Position numbers and translations under genes: made by a program. Under the pieces are notes generated by a model. That model was given only the letters and a program-made list of their open reading frames with translations, was not told where the DNA came from and searched no databases. This document shows, in pieces, positions 1 to 8,368 of a stretch of 45,134 bases of DNA. Source of the DNA: VFMC01 sp037130535 (GTDB taxonomy: Bacteria > Actinomycetota > Acidimicrobiia > Acidimicrobiales > Ilumatobacteraceae); the NCBI GenBank assembly GCA_037130535.1, contig JBAXSU010000003.1, positions 1-45,134 of the forward strand. Reading direction: 5' to 3'. Each line of letters opens with the position of its first letter. Within the stretch, counting starts at the first letter, position 1.

Positions 1-2
1 CA

Positions 3-50
3 CCACCACCGCCACCACCGCCCGACACGGTTTCGGAGGGGACGTGGTGA
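3..50 (+). CDS. C-terminal end of an upstream gene (partial, proline-rich tail)
   Basis: The third forward frame is open from the window edge and encodes a run of seven prolines followed by DTVSEGTW, then TGA at 48-50. The stop overlaps the GTG at 47 of the next gene in the common GTGA arrangement, which supports this being a real coding end rather than chance. Too little is present to name a function. In other actinomycetes ApbE and ferric-reductase-like genes often follow an FMN-binding-domain protein, so that is a guess from context only. Confidence 0.4.
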   Translation, partial: PPPPPPPDTVSEGTW

Positions 51-1024
51 GCGCGCTCGACACCCACTGCCCTACCACGACAGTGCACTTCTGCTGTCGT
101 GCAATGAGCACGACCGCCGATCTCACCGTGGTCGTGCCCGTCAGCGACACGGGTGATGCCTTGCTGGCGTGGGCAGTGGGCCGCCTGGAGCAACTCGAAC
201 AACGCTGGAGCAGATTCCGGCCCGAGTCGGAGATCAGCCGACTGAACTCCGCCTCCGGGGATGCCCTGCCGGTGTCGCTCGACACACTGTTGGCGGTGCA
301 CACGGCACGGGCAGCGTGGTCGCACACCGAGGGCCGCTTCGACCCGACGGTGCACGATGCGCTCCTTCACCTCGGCTACAACCGCACGATCGACGAGTTA
401 CGTACCGGCATTCCGGCCGAACGGGCCGACGAGCTCGGCGCACCGTTACCGGCACCGGGATGCGCCGACATCGAGATCGACCCGTACACCTCGTCGGTCC
501 GGCTTCCGTCGGGCACGCACATCGACCTCGGAGGCATCGGTAAGGGCCTTGCTGCCGACCTCGTCGCCCGCGGCCTGATCGAACGCGGCGCGCTCGGTGC
601 GCTCGTGAACATCGGTGGAGATGTGCGCGTGACCGGCACCCCGCCCGATGGCGACGCCTGGCACGTCGACGTGCTCGACCCGCGCACCGAGCAACGCTTC
701 ACCTCGCTCGACCTGCGCGACGGTGGTGTGGCCACGAGCACCACGCTGCGCCGTCACTGGCGCCACGGCGACCACGCCCATCACCACCTCGTCGACCCGG
801 CCACCGGTGGCTCGACCCGTTCGCCCGTGGTGGGTGTCACCGTGGTGGCAGGGACGGCAGCCTGGGCCGACGCCCTGTCGAAGGTGCCCTTCGTCGATCC
901 CGCCTGCACCCTCGGATTCGAACCCGCCGCGGCCTTCGTGTTGTTCGCTGACGGTTCGCACCGCACCGTCGGCCCGATCGACCGGTTCGAGCGGAAGGGG
1001 CACGATGATGCTGGCGGCAAGTGA
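47..1024 (+). CDS. apbE: ApbE-type FAD:protein FMN transferase
   Basis: Predicted to move FMN from FAD onto a Thr or Ser of target flavoproteins outside the cytoplasm. The protein has the ApbE landmarks: an early AMST segment, RFRPESEISRLN near residue 58, DPTVHDALLHLGY around 100-115, DLGGIGKGLAADLV near 165, an NIGGDVRV segment, and a C-terminal region with HHLVDPATGG and WADALSK. The length, about 325 residues, is normal. No clear signal peptide or lipobox is visible. GTG at 47 is preferred because GGAGGG lies at 35-40, 6 nt upstream, and it overlaps the previous stop; GTG at 44 is the alternative. The 3' end overlaps the heme membrane protein by 20 bp, so the two are probably co-translated and act on the same redox chain. 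Confidence 0.88.
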   Translation: MSALDTHCPTTTVHFCCRAMSTTADLTVVVPVSDTGDALLAWAVGRLEQLEQRWSRFRPESEISRLNSASGDALPVSLDTLLAVHTARAAWSHTEGRFDPTVHDALLHLGYNRTIDELRTGIPAERADELGAPLPAPGCADIEIDPYTSSVRLPSGTHIDLGGIGKGLAADLVARGLIERGALGALVNIGGDVRVTGTPPDGDAWHVDVLDPRTEQRFTSLDLRDGGVATSTTLRRHWRHGDHAHHHLVDPATGGSTRSPVVGVTVVAGTAAWADALSKVPFVDPACTLGFEPAAAFVLFADGSHRTVGPIDRFERKGHDDAGGK

Positions 1025-1673
1025 GAAGTTGAGCTGGTTCATCTCGCGTTCGAGCGGATGGGTGGCCGCCGCGCTGCTCGCCCTCAGCGTGATCTGGGGT
1101 GTGCTCGGTTCGTCGAGGCTGATCGAGCGGCGCGGTGTGCCGCGCTGGCTCCACGATCTGCACCGCTATCTGGCGTTGCTCACGGTGATCTTCATCGCCG
1201 TGCACATGCTCGCTCTGGTGGGCGACAACTACATGCACATCGGCTGGCGTGAACTGTTCGTTCCGTACGCGCTGCGGTGGAAGCCCGGCGCAGTGGCATG
1301 GGGTGTGGTGGCGCTCTACTGCATCGCGGTCGTGCAGGTGTCGTCGTGGCTACGGCCCTGGTTGCCCCGGGCACTGTGGCGCCGCGTGCACTACTTGTCG
1401 TATCCCGCGTTGTGGATGGCGGTGGTGCACGGCCTCAAGGCTGGCACCGATGCAAGCAACATCGGCATCCGTCTCGGTGTCATCGTGCTCGTGGCCATCA
1501 CCGCTTTCACCACGGCGGTGCGCATCCTCGGCACCCGTCCGCGCCGCAACCCGATGACAGCCCTTCGCCCGGTGGCGCCCTCCCTGCCGGTGTCGCCGTT
1601 GCCACCACCTCCTGCTGAGGCGATCCCGCTCGACGCGCCTACGCTCGTCGACCGTGCCGCCTCGTCCCGCTGA
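1005..1673 (+). CDS. Ferric-reductase-like transmembrane heme protein
   Basis: A membrane protein of about 222 residues with several hydrophobic helices, resembling the heme b core of ferric reductase-like or YedZ-type proteins. Paired histidines suited to heme coordination are visible: HDLHRYLALL and IAVHM in one helix pair, RRVHYLSYPALWMAVVHG in another. The C-terminal 40 residues are Pro/Arg-rich and probably cytosolic. ATG at 1005 (or 1008) is chosen because AAGGGG lies at 995-1000; a longer reading of this frame would only run antisense-like through apbE. It overlaps apbE by 20 bp. Co-occurrence with ApbE suggests electron transfer from heme to a covalently flavinylated partner; no FAD/NAD-binding domain is fused here. 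Confidence 0.75.
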   Translation: MMLAASEKLSWFISRSSGWVAAALLALSVIWGVLGSSRLIERRGVPRWLHDLHRYLALLTVIFIAVHMLALVGDNYMHIGWRELFVPYALRWKPGAVAWGVVALYCIAVVQVSSWLRPWLPRALWRRVHYLSYPALWMAVVHGLKAGTDASNIGIRLGVIVLVAITAFTTAVRILGTRPRRNPMTALRPVAPSLPVSPLPPPPAEAIPLDAPTLVDRAASSR

Positions 1674-1692
1674 CCCCCGAGTGCCCCGTTCG

Positions 1693-2331
1693 ATGCCGGT
1701 CCGGCGGATGGCGTTCGTGGTCGCTACAGCGTTCGCGAGCATCGGCACGACCGGGTGCATGGTGGGCGAGCGCCCCTCGTTCGAACAGGCACCCACTGCG
1801 GCAGGGGCGCTGACGGGCGACCCCAGCATCGACTCGGTTCTGAGCCTGCTCGACAGTGTCGACAGTGCAGTGTTCAGCGCGTCGTACCAGGCGCTGGTCG
1901 TCTTCAACGGGGTGGCGTCGTCGGTCACTGCAGCGCAGGCGAGTTCGACCCAGCGGTCGATGACGATCGGCGATGTGCGCTACGTGACCGATCAGAACGG
2001 TACCCGGACCTGCTCGGTGGCGGCCGGTAGTTGCACACCCGTGCTGAATGCAGCCGCGGTGAGCGATACCGGGGTGACGCCCGAGTTCGTGTTCGGCGAT
2101 GTCGCAAGACGGCTCCGCCGCGACGCGAACGCCCGGATCGGTCCGTCGGTGGCCAGCACCCGCGAGGTTGCGGGTGAACAGGCCACCTGCGTCGACGTGC
2201 CGTTGAGCGGCGGCACCAAGCAGTACTGCGCGCTGTCGAACGGCGTGCTGGCCCGGTTCGTGGGTGCCGACGTGACCGTGGACATGACGTCGTATCAGCG
2301 CATCGTCGACCCGACGCTGTTCACCCCGTAG
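1693..2331 (+). CDS. Putative lipoprotein of unknown function
   Basis: The N-terminus has a basic MPVRRM stretch, a hydrophobic core (AFVVATAFASIG) and TTGC, an imperfect lipobox, so the mature protein is probably lipid-anchored at that Cys. The remaining ~190 residues are hydrophilic, contain four further Cys (TCSVAAGSC, ATCVDV, QYCAL) that could form disulfides, and match no family I recognise. ATG at 1693 gives the best signal peptide; GTG at 1681 is also possible and would couple it to the gene ending at 1673. It ends 4 bp from the convergent amidohydrolase gene. Confidence 0.6.
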   Translation: MPVRRMAFVVATAFASIGTTGCMVGERPSFEQAPTAAGALTGDPSIDSVLSLLDSVDSAVFSASYQALVVFNGVASSVTAAQASSTQRSMTIGDVRYVTDQNGTRTCSVAAGSCTPVLNAAAVSDTGVTPEFVFGDVARRLRRDANARIGPSVASTREVAGEQATCVDVPLSGGTKQYCALSNGVLARFVGADVTVDMTSYQRIVDPTLFTP

Positions 2332-2335
2332 CCGG

Positions 2336-4078
2336 CTACTCGGCGCGCACCGCCACGGTGGTGGTGTCGCGGCCGCTGCGCAGCAACGTGCCGGGGCGGG
2401 CTGCGAGCAGCTCGCCCCGCTCGACGCAACGCACCCCGTTGACGATGACGTGCTCGATGCCGACGGCCTCGCCGTACACGCGGCCAGCGCCCCCGGGCAG
2501 GTCGAAGCGCATGCCCACTGGCCCGGGGCCCACGGTGGCGGGGTCGAACACGGTGATGTCGGCGTGCGCGCCCTCGACGAGCACCCCGCGGTCGACCAGG
2601 CCGTAGATCTCGGCGGGGCGGCCGGTGAGATGGTGCACCGCCTCTTCGAGCGGCATGAGCGGCCGTTCGCGCACCGCCCGGGCCAGCATCGTGGTGGCGT
2701 AGCTGAAGCTGTCGATCATGTCGAGGTGCGCGCCCGCATCGCTGGCACCGACGATGGCCCGCGGATCGCGCCACACCTCCACCCGGCGCTCCCACGTGTC
2801 GTCGCCCTGCCCCTTGTCCTGGCTGGCGATCACCGTGCGCAGGCCATCGTCGATGACGATGTCGGCCAGCGTGTCCCATGCCGACTTGCCGAGGTCGCGG
2901 GCGATGTCGGAGAGGATGCGCCCTTCATGCTGCTTCCACTGTGGACTGAACGTCTCGAGCAGCCAGTAGGCGCCCCAGTTGCCGATGGACCGGGTGGACC
3001 CCTCGGTCGACTGGGCAAGGCGATCCCACTCGGCGCGCAGCGCCGGGTCGCGCAGTTGGCGCAGCTTCTCGTCGACCGGCAACGCCATGAGCGCATCCCA
3101 CCCCTGGAGGATGTCGAGGATGAAGCCGCTGGTGAAGTTCAGCCGGAGGCGGAACGTGTCGGGCAGCGTGAGCGCCAGTACCCGTCCACCGGCCTCGGCG
3201 GCCAGGTCGCTGCCGCGCAACTGGTGCTGCACCAGATCCCAGTTCTGGGCGTACACCTGCAGCAGGTTCCAGTTCAGCGGCCGGTTGGCGGCGGCGCTCA
3301 TCTCGCCCATGAGGATGAACGTGTCGTCGCTGAACTGGCCGACGGCGGGGATGAACTCGAGCGTGGTGCCCGGGAACTCGCTGACCACGCTGCACAGTGC
3401 GATGAGTTCGTCGCGGCTGGCGCAGCGCGACGGCACCGCGTGGCCGAGGTGGTCGTTGTGGCTGGGCGACCAGGTGCTGGAGAACCCGAGGCCACCGGCG
3501 GCTAGGCCGTCGCGCAGCAACTGCTGCATCTGGGCCACCTCGTCGGCCGTGGCCTCACGTTCGGTGGCCGCGGCGCCCATCACCACCCGGCGCAGCGCCG
3601 AGTGACCGACGAGGAAGCCGGCGTTCGGCATGAGCGTGCCGTCGAGCCGGTCGAGGAAGCTGCCCGTGGTGGTCCAGTCCCACGGCAGGCCGAGCTGCAG
3701 GCTCTCGAGCGGCATTCCTTCCACCCGGGCGAGCATGCGCATGAGGTAGTCGGCGTCGTCGGCCCGCACCGCGGTGTCGTTGGTGGGCGCGAGCGGGGCG
3801 ATGGTGAACCCGCAGTTGCCGCCGATGACGGTGGTGACACCGTGCAGCGGCGAAGGGCTGAGGGTGGTGTCCCAGAACGCCTGCGCGTCGTAGTGCGTGT
3901 GCAGGTCGATGAAGCCGGGCGCCACCACGAGACCACGCGCATCGACCTCGTCGACTGCGGCCTCGGTGAGGTCGCCGATGGCCACGATGCGACCGTCGCG
4001 GACACCGACATCGGCCACGCGGCCGGGCGCACCCGTGCCGTCGACGACCGTTCCCCCGGAGATCTTCAGATCGAACAT
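2336..4078 (-). CDS. N-acyl-D-amino-acid deacylase (D-aminoacylase family amidohydrolase)
   Basis: A 580-residue metal-dependent amidohydrolase. The N-terminal beta-sandwich segment (MFDLKISGGTVVDGTG) is followed by the metal-binding HTH at residues 60-62 within GFIDLHTHYDAQ, then GGNCGFTIAP, a LVGHSALRR segment and, near residue 460, GASDAGAHLD, which carries the likely catalytic Asp. This is the layout of D-aminoacylases and N-acyl-D-Asp/Glu deacylases, which release D-amino acids from N-acyl conjugates; the exact substrate cannot be read from sequence. The ATG at 4078 has a perfectly placed -10 (TACAGT) six bases upstream, implying a leaderless transcript. It lies just downstream of the M24 peptidase, so a shared role in peptide or amino-acid salvage is plausible. 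Confidence 0.85.
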   Translation of the reverse strand: MFDLKISGGTVVDGTGAPGRVADVGVRDGRIVAIGDLTEAAVDEVDARGLVVAPGFIDLHTHYDAQAFWDTTLSPSPLHGVTTVIGGNCGFTIAPLAPTNDTAVRADDADYLMRMLARVEGMPLESLQLGLPWDWTTTGSFLDRLDGTLMPNAGFLVGHSALRRVVMGAAATEREATADEVAQMQQLLRDGLAAGGLGFSSTWSPSHNDHLGHAVPSRCASRDELIALCSVVSEFPGTTLEFIPAVGQFSDDTFILMGEMSAAANRPLNWNLLQVYAQNWDLVQHQLRGSDLAAEAGGRVLALTLPDTFRLRLNFTSGFILDILQGWDALMALPVDEKLRQLRDPALRAEWDRLAQSTEGSTRSIGNWGAYWLLETFSPQWKQHEGRILSDIARDLGKSAWDTLADIVIDDGLRTVIASQDKGQGDDTWERRVEVWRDPRAIVGASDAGAHLDMIDSFSYATTMLARAVRERPLMPLEEAVHHLTGRPAEIYGLVDRGVLVEGAHADITVFDPATVGPGPVGMRFDLPGGAGRVYGEAVGIEHVIVNGVRCVERGELLAARPGTLLRSGRDTTTVAVRAE

Positions 4079-4084
4079 GTCCGG

Positions 4085-4090
4085 ACTGTA
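4085..4090 (-). promoter_or_regulatory. -10 box, leaderless promoter of the D-aminoacylase gene
   Basis: Read on the minus strand, TACAGT is followed by six bases (CCGGAC) and then the ATG at 4078, so transcription would start on the start codon. No Shine-Dalgarno sequence is present. Confidence 0.5.
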
Positions 4091-4112
4091 TCCGCGGGGT
4101 GCGCGGCCGTGT

Positions 4113-5231
4113 TCAGCCGACGACGGCCAGACCGTGGTCGGCGATGTTCATCGGCGACGGGCCGTCGGCGGTAGCCACGACGATGTCTTCCAATCGCATG
4201 CCCCACTTGCCCGCCACGTAGATGCCCGGCTCGACGCTGAACGCGTGCCCGGACGCCAGCGGCAGGTCGTTGCCCTCCACCATGTACGGGTCTTCGTGCG
4301 CCTCCATGCCGATGCCGTGGCCGGTGCGGTGGATGAAGAACTCGCCGTACCCGGCGTCGGCGATCACCCGCCGCGCAGCCCGGTCGACCTCCTGGCACGG
4401 CGCGCCCACCACACCGGCGGCCACGCCCGCAGCCTGCGCGGCGTGCAGCACGGCGTAGGCCTCGGCCACCTCGGCCGTGGGCTCGCCCAGGAACACACAG
4501 CGGGTGATGTCGCTGCAATAGCCGGCCATCGTGCCGCCGAAGTCGCACAGCACGATCTCGCCCGCACGGATCACGCGGTCGCCCGGGTGGTGGTGCGGCG
4601 AGGCCGCGTTCTCGCCGGCGGCGACGATGGCGAAGTTCACCAGCTCGTGCCCTTCGGCCAGGATGCGTGCGCCCAGATCGGCCGACACCTCGGCCTCGGT
4701 GCGGCCCTCCAGCGGGATGCGGCCCGCCTGCAGTTCAGCGGCGATGCGGTCGACTGCTGCGCCGGCGGCGGCGAGGGCGGCGATCTCGGCCGCGTCCTTG
4801 CGCGTGCGCAGTTCGTTCATCACCGTGGTGGAGCGCACGTAGCGGGTGCGGTCGCTACCCCAGTGGCCCAGCAGGTCGACCAGGAAGCGGGCCCACATCG
4901 TGTCGCCCACCGCGGCCACCGCGGGGCGCGGCACCAGGCCCGCCACCAGCGCCACCGGGTCGTCGGTCTCGTTCCAGGGCAGCAGGCTGAACACGCCCGG
5001 CTGCGGCGCCACACGCGGCGCCTCGAGTCGGGGGATGACCAGCGTGGCGTCACCGTTGCGAGGCACCACCAGCATGGTGAGCCGTTCGAGCGGCATGGCC
5101 GTGTAGCCGGTGAGGTACGGCAGGTCGCTGCCCACGCTGAGCAACAGCACGTCGACACCCGTGGCATCCATCGTGGCCCGGGCACGGGCGATGCGGTCGA
5201 GGAACGGGCCGGACACGGGCGATGTGCTCAT
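4113..5231 (-). CDS. M24B family Xaa-Pro aminopeptidase-like metallopeptidase
   Basis: A 372-residue pita-bread-fold peptidase. An N-terminal creatinase-like domain covers roughly residues 1-140 (DRIARARATMDATGVDVLLL). The catalytic domain carries all five metal ligands in order: Asp in CDFGGTM, Asp in SDITR, His in HRTGHGIG, Glu in VEPGIY and Glu in RLEDIV. Expected to cleave the N-terminal residue from X-Pro peptides. ATG at 5231 fits family length and has CAGAAT six bases upstream; the frame is open much further but that part is antisense to lipBA. It is 34 bp upstream of the D-aminoacylase in the same direction. Confidence 0.87.
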   Translation of the reverse strand: MSTSPVSGPFLDRIARARATMDATGVDVLLLSVGSDLPYLTGYTAMPLERLTMLVVPRNGDATLVIPRLEAPRVAPQPGVFSLLPWNETDDPVALVAGLVPRPAVAAVGDTMWARFLVDLLGHWGSDRTRYVRSTTVMNELRTRKDAAEIAALAAAGAAVDRIAAELQAGRIPLEGRTEAEVSADLGARILAEGHELVNFAIVAAGENAASPHHHPGDRVIRAGEIVLCDFGGTMAGYCSDITRCVFLGEPTAEVAEAYAVLHAAQAAGVAAGVVGAPCQEVDRAARRVIADAGYGEFFIHRTGHGIGMEAHEDPYMVEGNDLPLASGHAFSVEPGIYVAGKWGMRLEDIVVATADGPSPMNIADHGLAVVG

Positions 5232-5237
5232 GACACC

Positions 5238-5243
5238 ATTCTG
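5238..5243 (-). promoter_or_regulatory. -10 box, leaderless promoter of the M24 peptidase gene
   Basis: CAGAAT on the minus strand, six bases (GGTGTC) before the ATG at 5231; four of six positions match TATAAT and no ribosome binding site is seen. Confidence 0.45.
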
Positions 5244-5262
5244 TCGCGCCCAGCCGCAGGCC

Positions 5263-6999
5263 TCACGGCCGGGTGCCGATGACCACCGGGGTGACCTGGT
5301 CGGCGGCCTGCTTGGCGTGATAGCTCGAGCGGGTGAGCGGGCTGGCTTCCACATGACCGATGCCTGCGGCCTCGCCGATGCGCTTCCACTCGACGAACTC
5401 GTGCGGCTCGACCCAGCGCGCCACCGGCAGGTGATGGGTGGTGGGCCGCAGGTACTGGCCGATGGTGACGATGTCGACACCGATCGAGGCCAGATCGACC
5501 AGGCAGCCGACCACCTCGTCGTGGGTCTCGCCCATGCCCACGATGAGGCCCGACTTCACCGTCAGGCCCGCCGCCTTGGCGCGGGCCAGCACACTGAGCG
5601 ACCGGGCGTAGCCGGCCGAGGGACGCACGGCGCGCTGCAGTCGGGCGACGGTCTCGGTGTTGTGGTTGAACACATCGGGCCGTGCCGTGAACAACAGCTC
5701 GAGCGATGCCGGGTCGCCCTTGGCGTCGCTGACGAGCGTCTCGATGCGGGTGGCGGGCATGGCCGCACGGATGGCCTCGACGCACACTGCGACGTGCGCC
5801 ATACCGCCGTCGGCCAGGTCGTCACGGGCCACCATCGTGAGCACAGCGTGCTCGAGGCGCATCCGAGCGACGGCCTCGGCCACCCGGGCGGGCTCGTCGG
5901 CTGCGGGCAGGTCGGGCTTGCGGGTGTCGACCAGGCAGAATCCGCACGCACGGGTGCACCGCTCGCCCAGCACCATGAACGTGGCCGTGCCGTCGCTCCA
6001 GCAGTCGCTGAGGTTCGGGCAGCCGGCCTCTTCGCACACCGTCACCAGGCCGAGGTCGCGCACTGTCTGCTTCAGGCCCAGCACCTCGGGGCCGTGCACC
6101 ACCTTCGGGCGCAACCACTCGGGCTTACGGCTGGCGATCTCGAGACCACCGGTCACCCCCGCCTGGCCGAGGCGACCGAGCAGGCGCACCGACTCGGCCG
6201 CGGGTGCCGTCGCCACACCGTGATCGGCCGCGGTGCGCACCGGTGCACCAGCGCCTTCTCCGCGGGAAAACGCGGACAGGTCGTCGGGGCGGTGACGCCA
6301 GGCGATGTCTTGCCGCTCGATCGCTCCGTCGCTCCACATGGCTGCGGCATGGTGGGCCAGCACGTCGACCACCTCGCGCATCGTCGCGTCGATACCCTCC
6401 TCGGCCAGCGAGGTGACGGGCTTGTCGGCGATACCGCACGGCACGATGTGCTCGCGCATGTAGGCGAGGTCGGTGCCTACGTTGAGGGCGAAGCCGTGCA
6501 TGGTGCGCCCGTGCGACAGCCGCACACCGACGGCGCAGATCTTGCGCGGGTTCGGGCCACTGACCCCCACCCACACGCCCGGGTACTCGGGCAGCACGCC
6601 CACATCGGCGAGGCCGAGGCCGACGAGCGTGCGCACCACCACGGCCTGCACGGAGGCGACATGGTCGGCGGCGCCGAGCGAGTTGGAGACGCTGAGGATG
6701 GGATAGCCCACCAGTTGGCCGGGGCCGTGGTAGGTGACGTCGCCGCCACGCTTCACGGGAACCAGTTCGGCTCCGACAGCAGCCGGCTCGCACCGCAGGT
6801 TGGTGGCCAGGTCGGTGCGCGGTCCGTAGGTGAACACGTGCGGGTGCTCGAGCAGCAACAGGTGCTGTTCGCGCCCGTGGCGGAACAGACCCTCCTGCAG
6901 CGCGAGCGCTTCGCCGTAGGGCACGGTGCCGAGCCACCGCACCCGGAGGGGCGCAGCGGCAGGCAGAGTGTTCAGCTCAGAGTTCGCTGTCCCAGTCAC
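5263..6999 (-). CDS. lipB-lipA: LipB-LipA fusion: octanoyltransferase plus lipoyl synthase
   Basis: One uninterrupted 578-residue frame joins both enzymes of de novo lipoate assembly. Residues ~18-225 are octanoyl-[ACP]:protein octanoyltransferase: RGGDVTYHGPGQ at 84-95, catalytic Lys153 in RKICAVG and catalytic Cys188 in VPCGI. A ~50-residue linker follows. Residues ~280-578 are lipoyl synthase: auxiliary cluster cysteines C322, C327, C333, radical SAM cysteines C348, C352, C355, and the C-terminal RSSYHA whose Ser ligates the auxiliary cluster. Both active sites look intact. GTG at 6999 overlaps the upstream E2 gene by 23 bp. The order lpdA, E2, lipBA puts lipoyl synthesis next to a lipoyl-bearing substrate. 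A sequencing-error fusion is unlikely because the linker continues smoothly in frame. Confidence 0.93.
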   Translation of the reverse strand: MTGTANSELNTLPAAAPLRVRWLGTVPYGEALALQEGLFRHGREQHLLLLEHPHVFTYGPRTDLATNLRCEPAAVGAELVPVKRGGDVTYHGPGQLVGYPILSVSNSLGAADHVASVQAVVVRTLVGLGLADVGVLPEYPGVWVGVSGPNPRKICAVGVRLSHGRTMHGFALNVGTDLAYMREHIVPCGIADKPVTSLAEEGIDATMREVVDVLAHHAAAMWSDGAIERQDIAWRHRPDDLSAFSRGEGAGAPVRTAADHGVATAPAAESVRLLGRLGQAGVTGGLEIASRKPEWLRPKVVHGPEVLGLKQTVRDLGLVTVCEEAGCPNLSDCWSDGTATFMVLGERCTRACGFCLVDTRKPDLPAADEPARVAEAVARMRLEHAVLTMVARDDLADGGMAHVAVCVEAIRAAMPATRIETLVSDAKGDPASLELLFTARPDVFNHNTETVARLQRAVRPSAGYARSLSVLARAKAAGLTVKSGLIVGMGETHDEVVGCLVDLASIGVDIVTIGQYLRPTTHHLPVARWVEPHEFVEWKRIGEAAGIGHVEASPLTRSSYHAKQAADQVTPVVIGTRP

Positions 7000-8344
7000 G
7001 GGTCTCGAGGATCTGCTTCACCTTCACCAGGAACCCGGCCGCGTAGGCACCGTCGAACGCACGATGGTCCCAGCTCATCGCCAGGTTGCCCACCGGGTGG
7101 ATGACGATGGCCTCGCCACCGTCGGGCAGCGTGGCCACGACCGGCTTGCGGACAATGGCGTCGGTGGACATGATCGCCACCTGCGGCTGGTTGATGATGG
7201 CCATCGTGAGCACGCTGCCGGCCGAGCCGTTGTTCGAGATGGTGAACGTGCCACCCTGGATCTCGTCGGGGCTCAGCTTGCGGCTGCGGGCGCGGTTGGC
7301 GAGGTCGTTGATCTCGCGGGCGATGGCGCGCAGGCGCTTGGTCTCGGCCGAGCGCACCACCGGAACGAGCAGGCCCTGATAGTCGAGGTCGACAGCCACA
7401 CCGATGTCGATGAAGTTGTGCACCACCAGCTCGGTGTCGCTGATGCTGGCGTTGAGGTGCGGGAACTCGCCCAGCGCGTCGACGATGGCCCGGGTGATGA
7501 ACGGCAGGTAGGTGAGGCTGAAGCCCTCGGTCTGCTTCCAGCTCTGCTTCACCCGGCCGCGGGTGGCGTCGACGTTGGCGTAGTCGACCTCGACCACGCT
7601 GAACGCGTGCGGGCTGACCGACTTGCTCATCACCATGTGGCTACCGGTGAGCTTGCGGATCTTGCTGAGCTTCACAGCGCTGTCGCGATCGCCGGAGGCA
7701 ACCGCAGGGGCGGGGGCCGGAGCAGGAGCCGGCGCGGGAGCCGGAGCGGCCTCGACCACCGGAGCCGGGGCAGGAGCAGGAGCCGGGGCGGCGCTGAGAC
7801 GGTCGATGTGGTCGTTCACATCGTCGCGAGTGATACGGCCGCCGGGGCCGGTGCCGGTGATGTCGTCGGGGTTCAGGCCGTGCTCGGCGATGAGGCGACG
7901 CACCACGGGCGACAGCAGACGGTTGTCGCCACCGGCGCCCTCGGCCACAGGTGCCGGGGCGGGCACCGGGGCCTCGACCACCGGGGCCGGGGCTGGGGCA
8001 GGTTGGGGCGCAGCCTCCACCACCGGGGCGGGCGCAGGAGCCGGAGCAGGCTCGGGGGCTGGATCCGGGGCCGGGGCTGGTGCTGGGGCCGGCGCAGGCA
8101 TGGCGTCGCTGGCACTGCCGACGACGGCGATGACGGCACCTACGGGCACGGTGTCGCCCTCCTGGGCAAGGATCTGCAGCACGGTGCCCGCAATGGGCGA
8201 CGGCACCTCGGTGTCGACCTTGTCGGTGCTCACCTCGAACAGCGGTTCATCGGCAGCGACTGTGTCGCCGACCTTCTTGAACCAGCGGGTGATCGTGCCC
8301 TCGGTGACGGTCTCGCCCAACTGGGGCAGGGTCACATCGGCCAT
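6977..8344 (-). CDS. Dihydrolipoamide acyltransferase (E2 of a 2-oxo acid dehydrogenase)
   Basis: A 455-residue E2 subunit. Residues 1-76 are a single lipoyl domain with the modified Lys42 in STDKVDTE. An Ala/Pro-rich flexible linker (~80-140) leads to a peripheral subunit-binding domain (LLSPVVRRLIAEHGL ... GRITRDDV), a second Ala/Pro linker, and a C-terminal catalytic domain ending in DHRAFDGA, which holds the active-site His and Asp. Whether it serves pyruvate (AceF), 2-oxoglutarate (SucB) or branched-chain oxo acids is not decidable here; aceE is encoded at 22112 on the other strand. The ATG at 8344 is preceded by GAGGAGA, six bases away. It lies between lpdA and lipBA in one operon. Confidence 0.9.
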   Translation of the reverse strand: MADVTLPQLGETVTEGTITRWFKKVGDTVAADEPLFEVSTDKVDTEVPSPIAGTVLQILAQEGDTVPVGAVIAVVGSASDAMPAPAPAPAPAPDPAPEPAPAPAPAPVVEAAPQPAPAPAPVVEAPVPAPAPVAEGAGGDNRLLSPVVRRLIAEHGLNPDDITGTGPGGRITRDDVNDHIDRLSAAPAPAPAPAPVVEAAPAPAPAPAPAPAPAVASGDRDSAVKLSKIRKLTGSHMVMSKSVSPHAFSVVEVDYANVDATRGRVKQSWKQTEGFSLTYLPFITRAIVDALGEFPHLNASISDTELVVHNFIDIGVAVDLDYQGLLVPVVRSAETKRLRAIAREINDLANRARSRKLSPDEIQGGTFTISNNGSAGSVLTMAIINQPQVAIMSTDAIVRKPVVATLPDGGEAIVIHPVGNLAMSWDHRAFDGAYAAGFLVKVKQILETRDWDSEL

Positions 8345-8368
8345 GGTGTTCTCCTCGGGTGTGTCGGC

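Noticed and set aside
5232..5480. N-terminal extension of the M24 peptidase
   Set aside because: The extra 83 residues are Ser/Pro/Arg-rich antisense-like sequence overlapping lipBA; ATG 5231 gives the normal family start.
7680..8110. Low-complexity GAG/GCC-rich stretch as a possible microsatellite
   Set aside because: It encodes the Ala/Pro-rich flexible linkers expected between the domains of an E2 acyltransferase.
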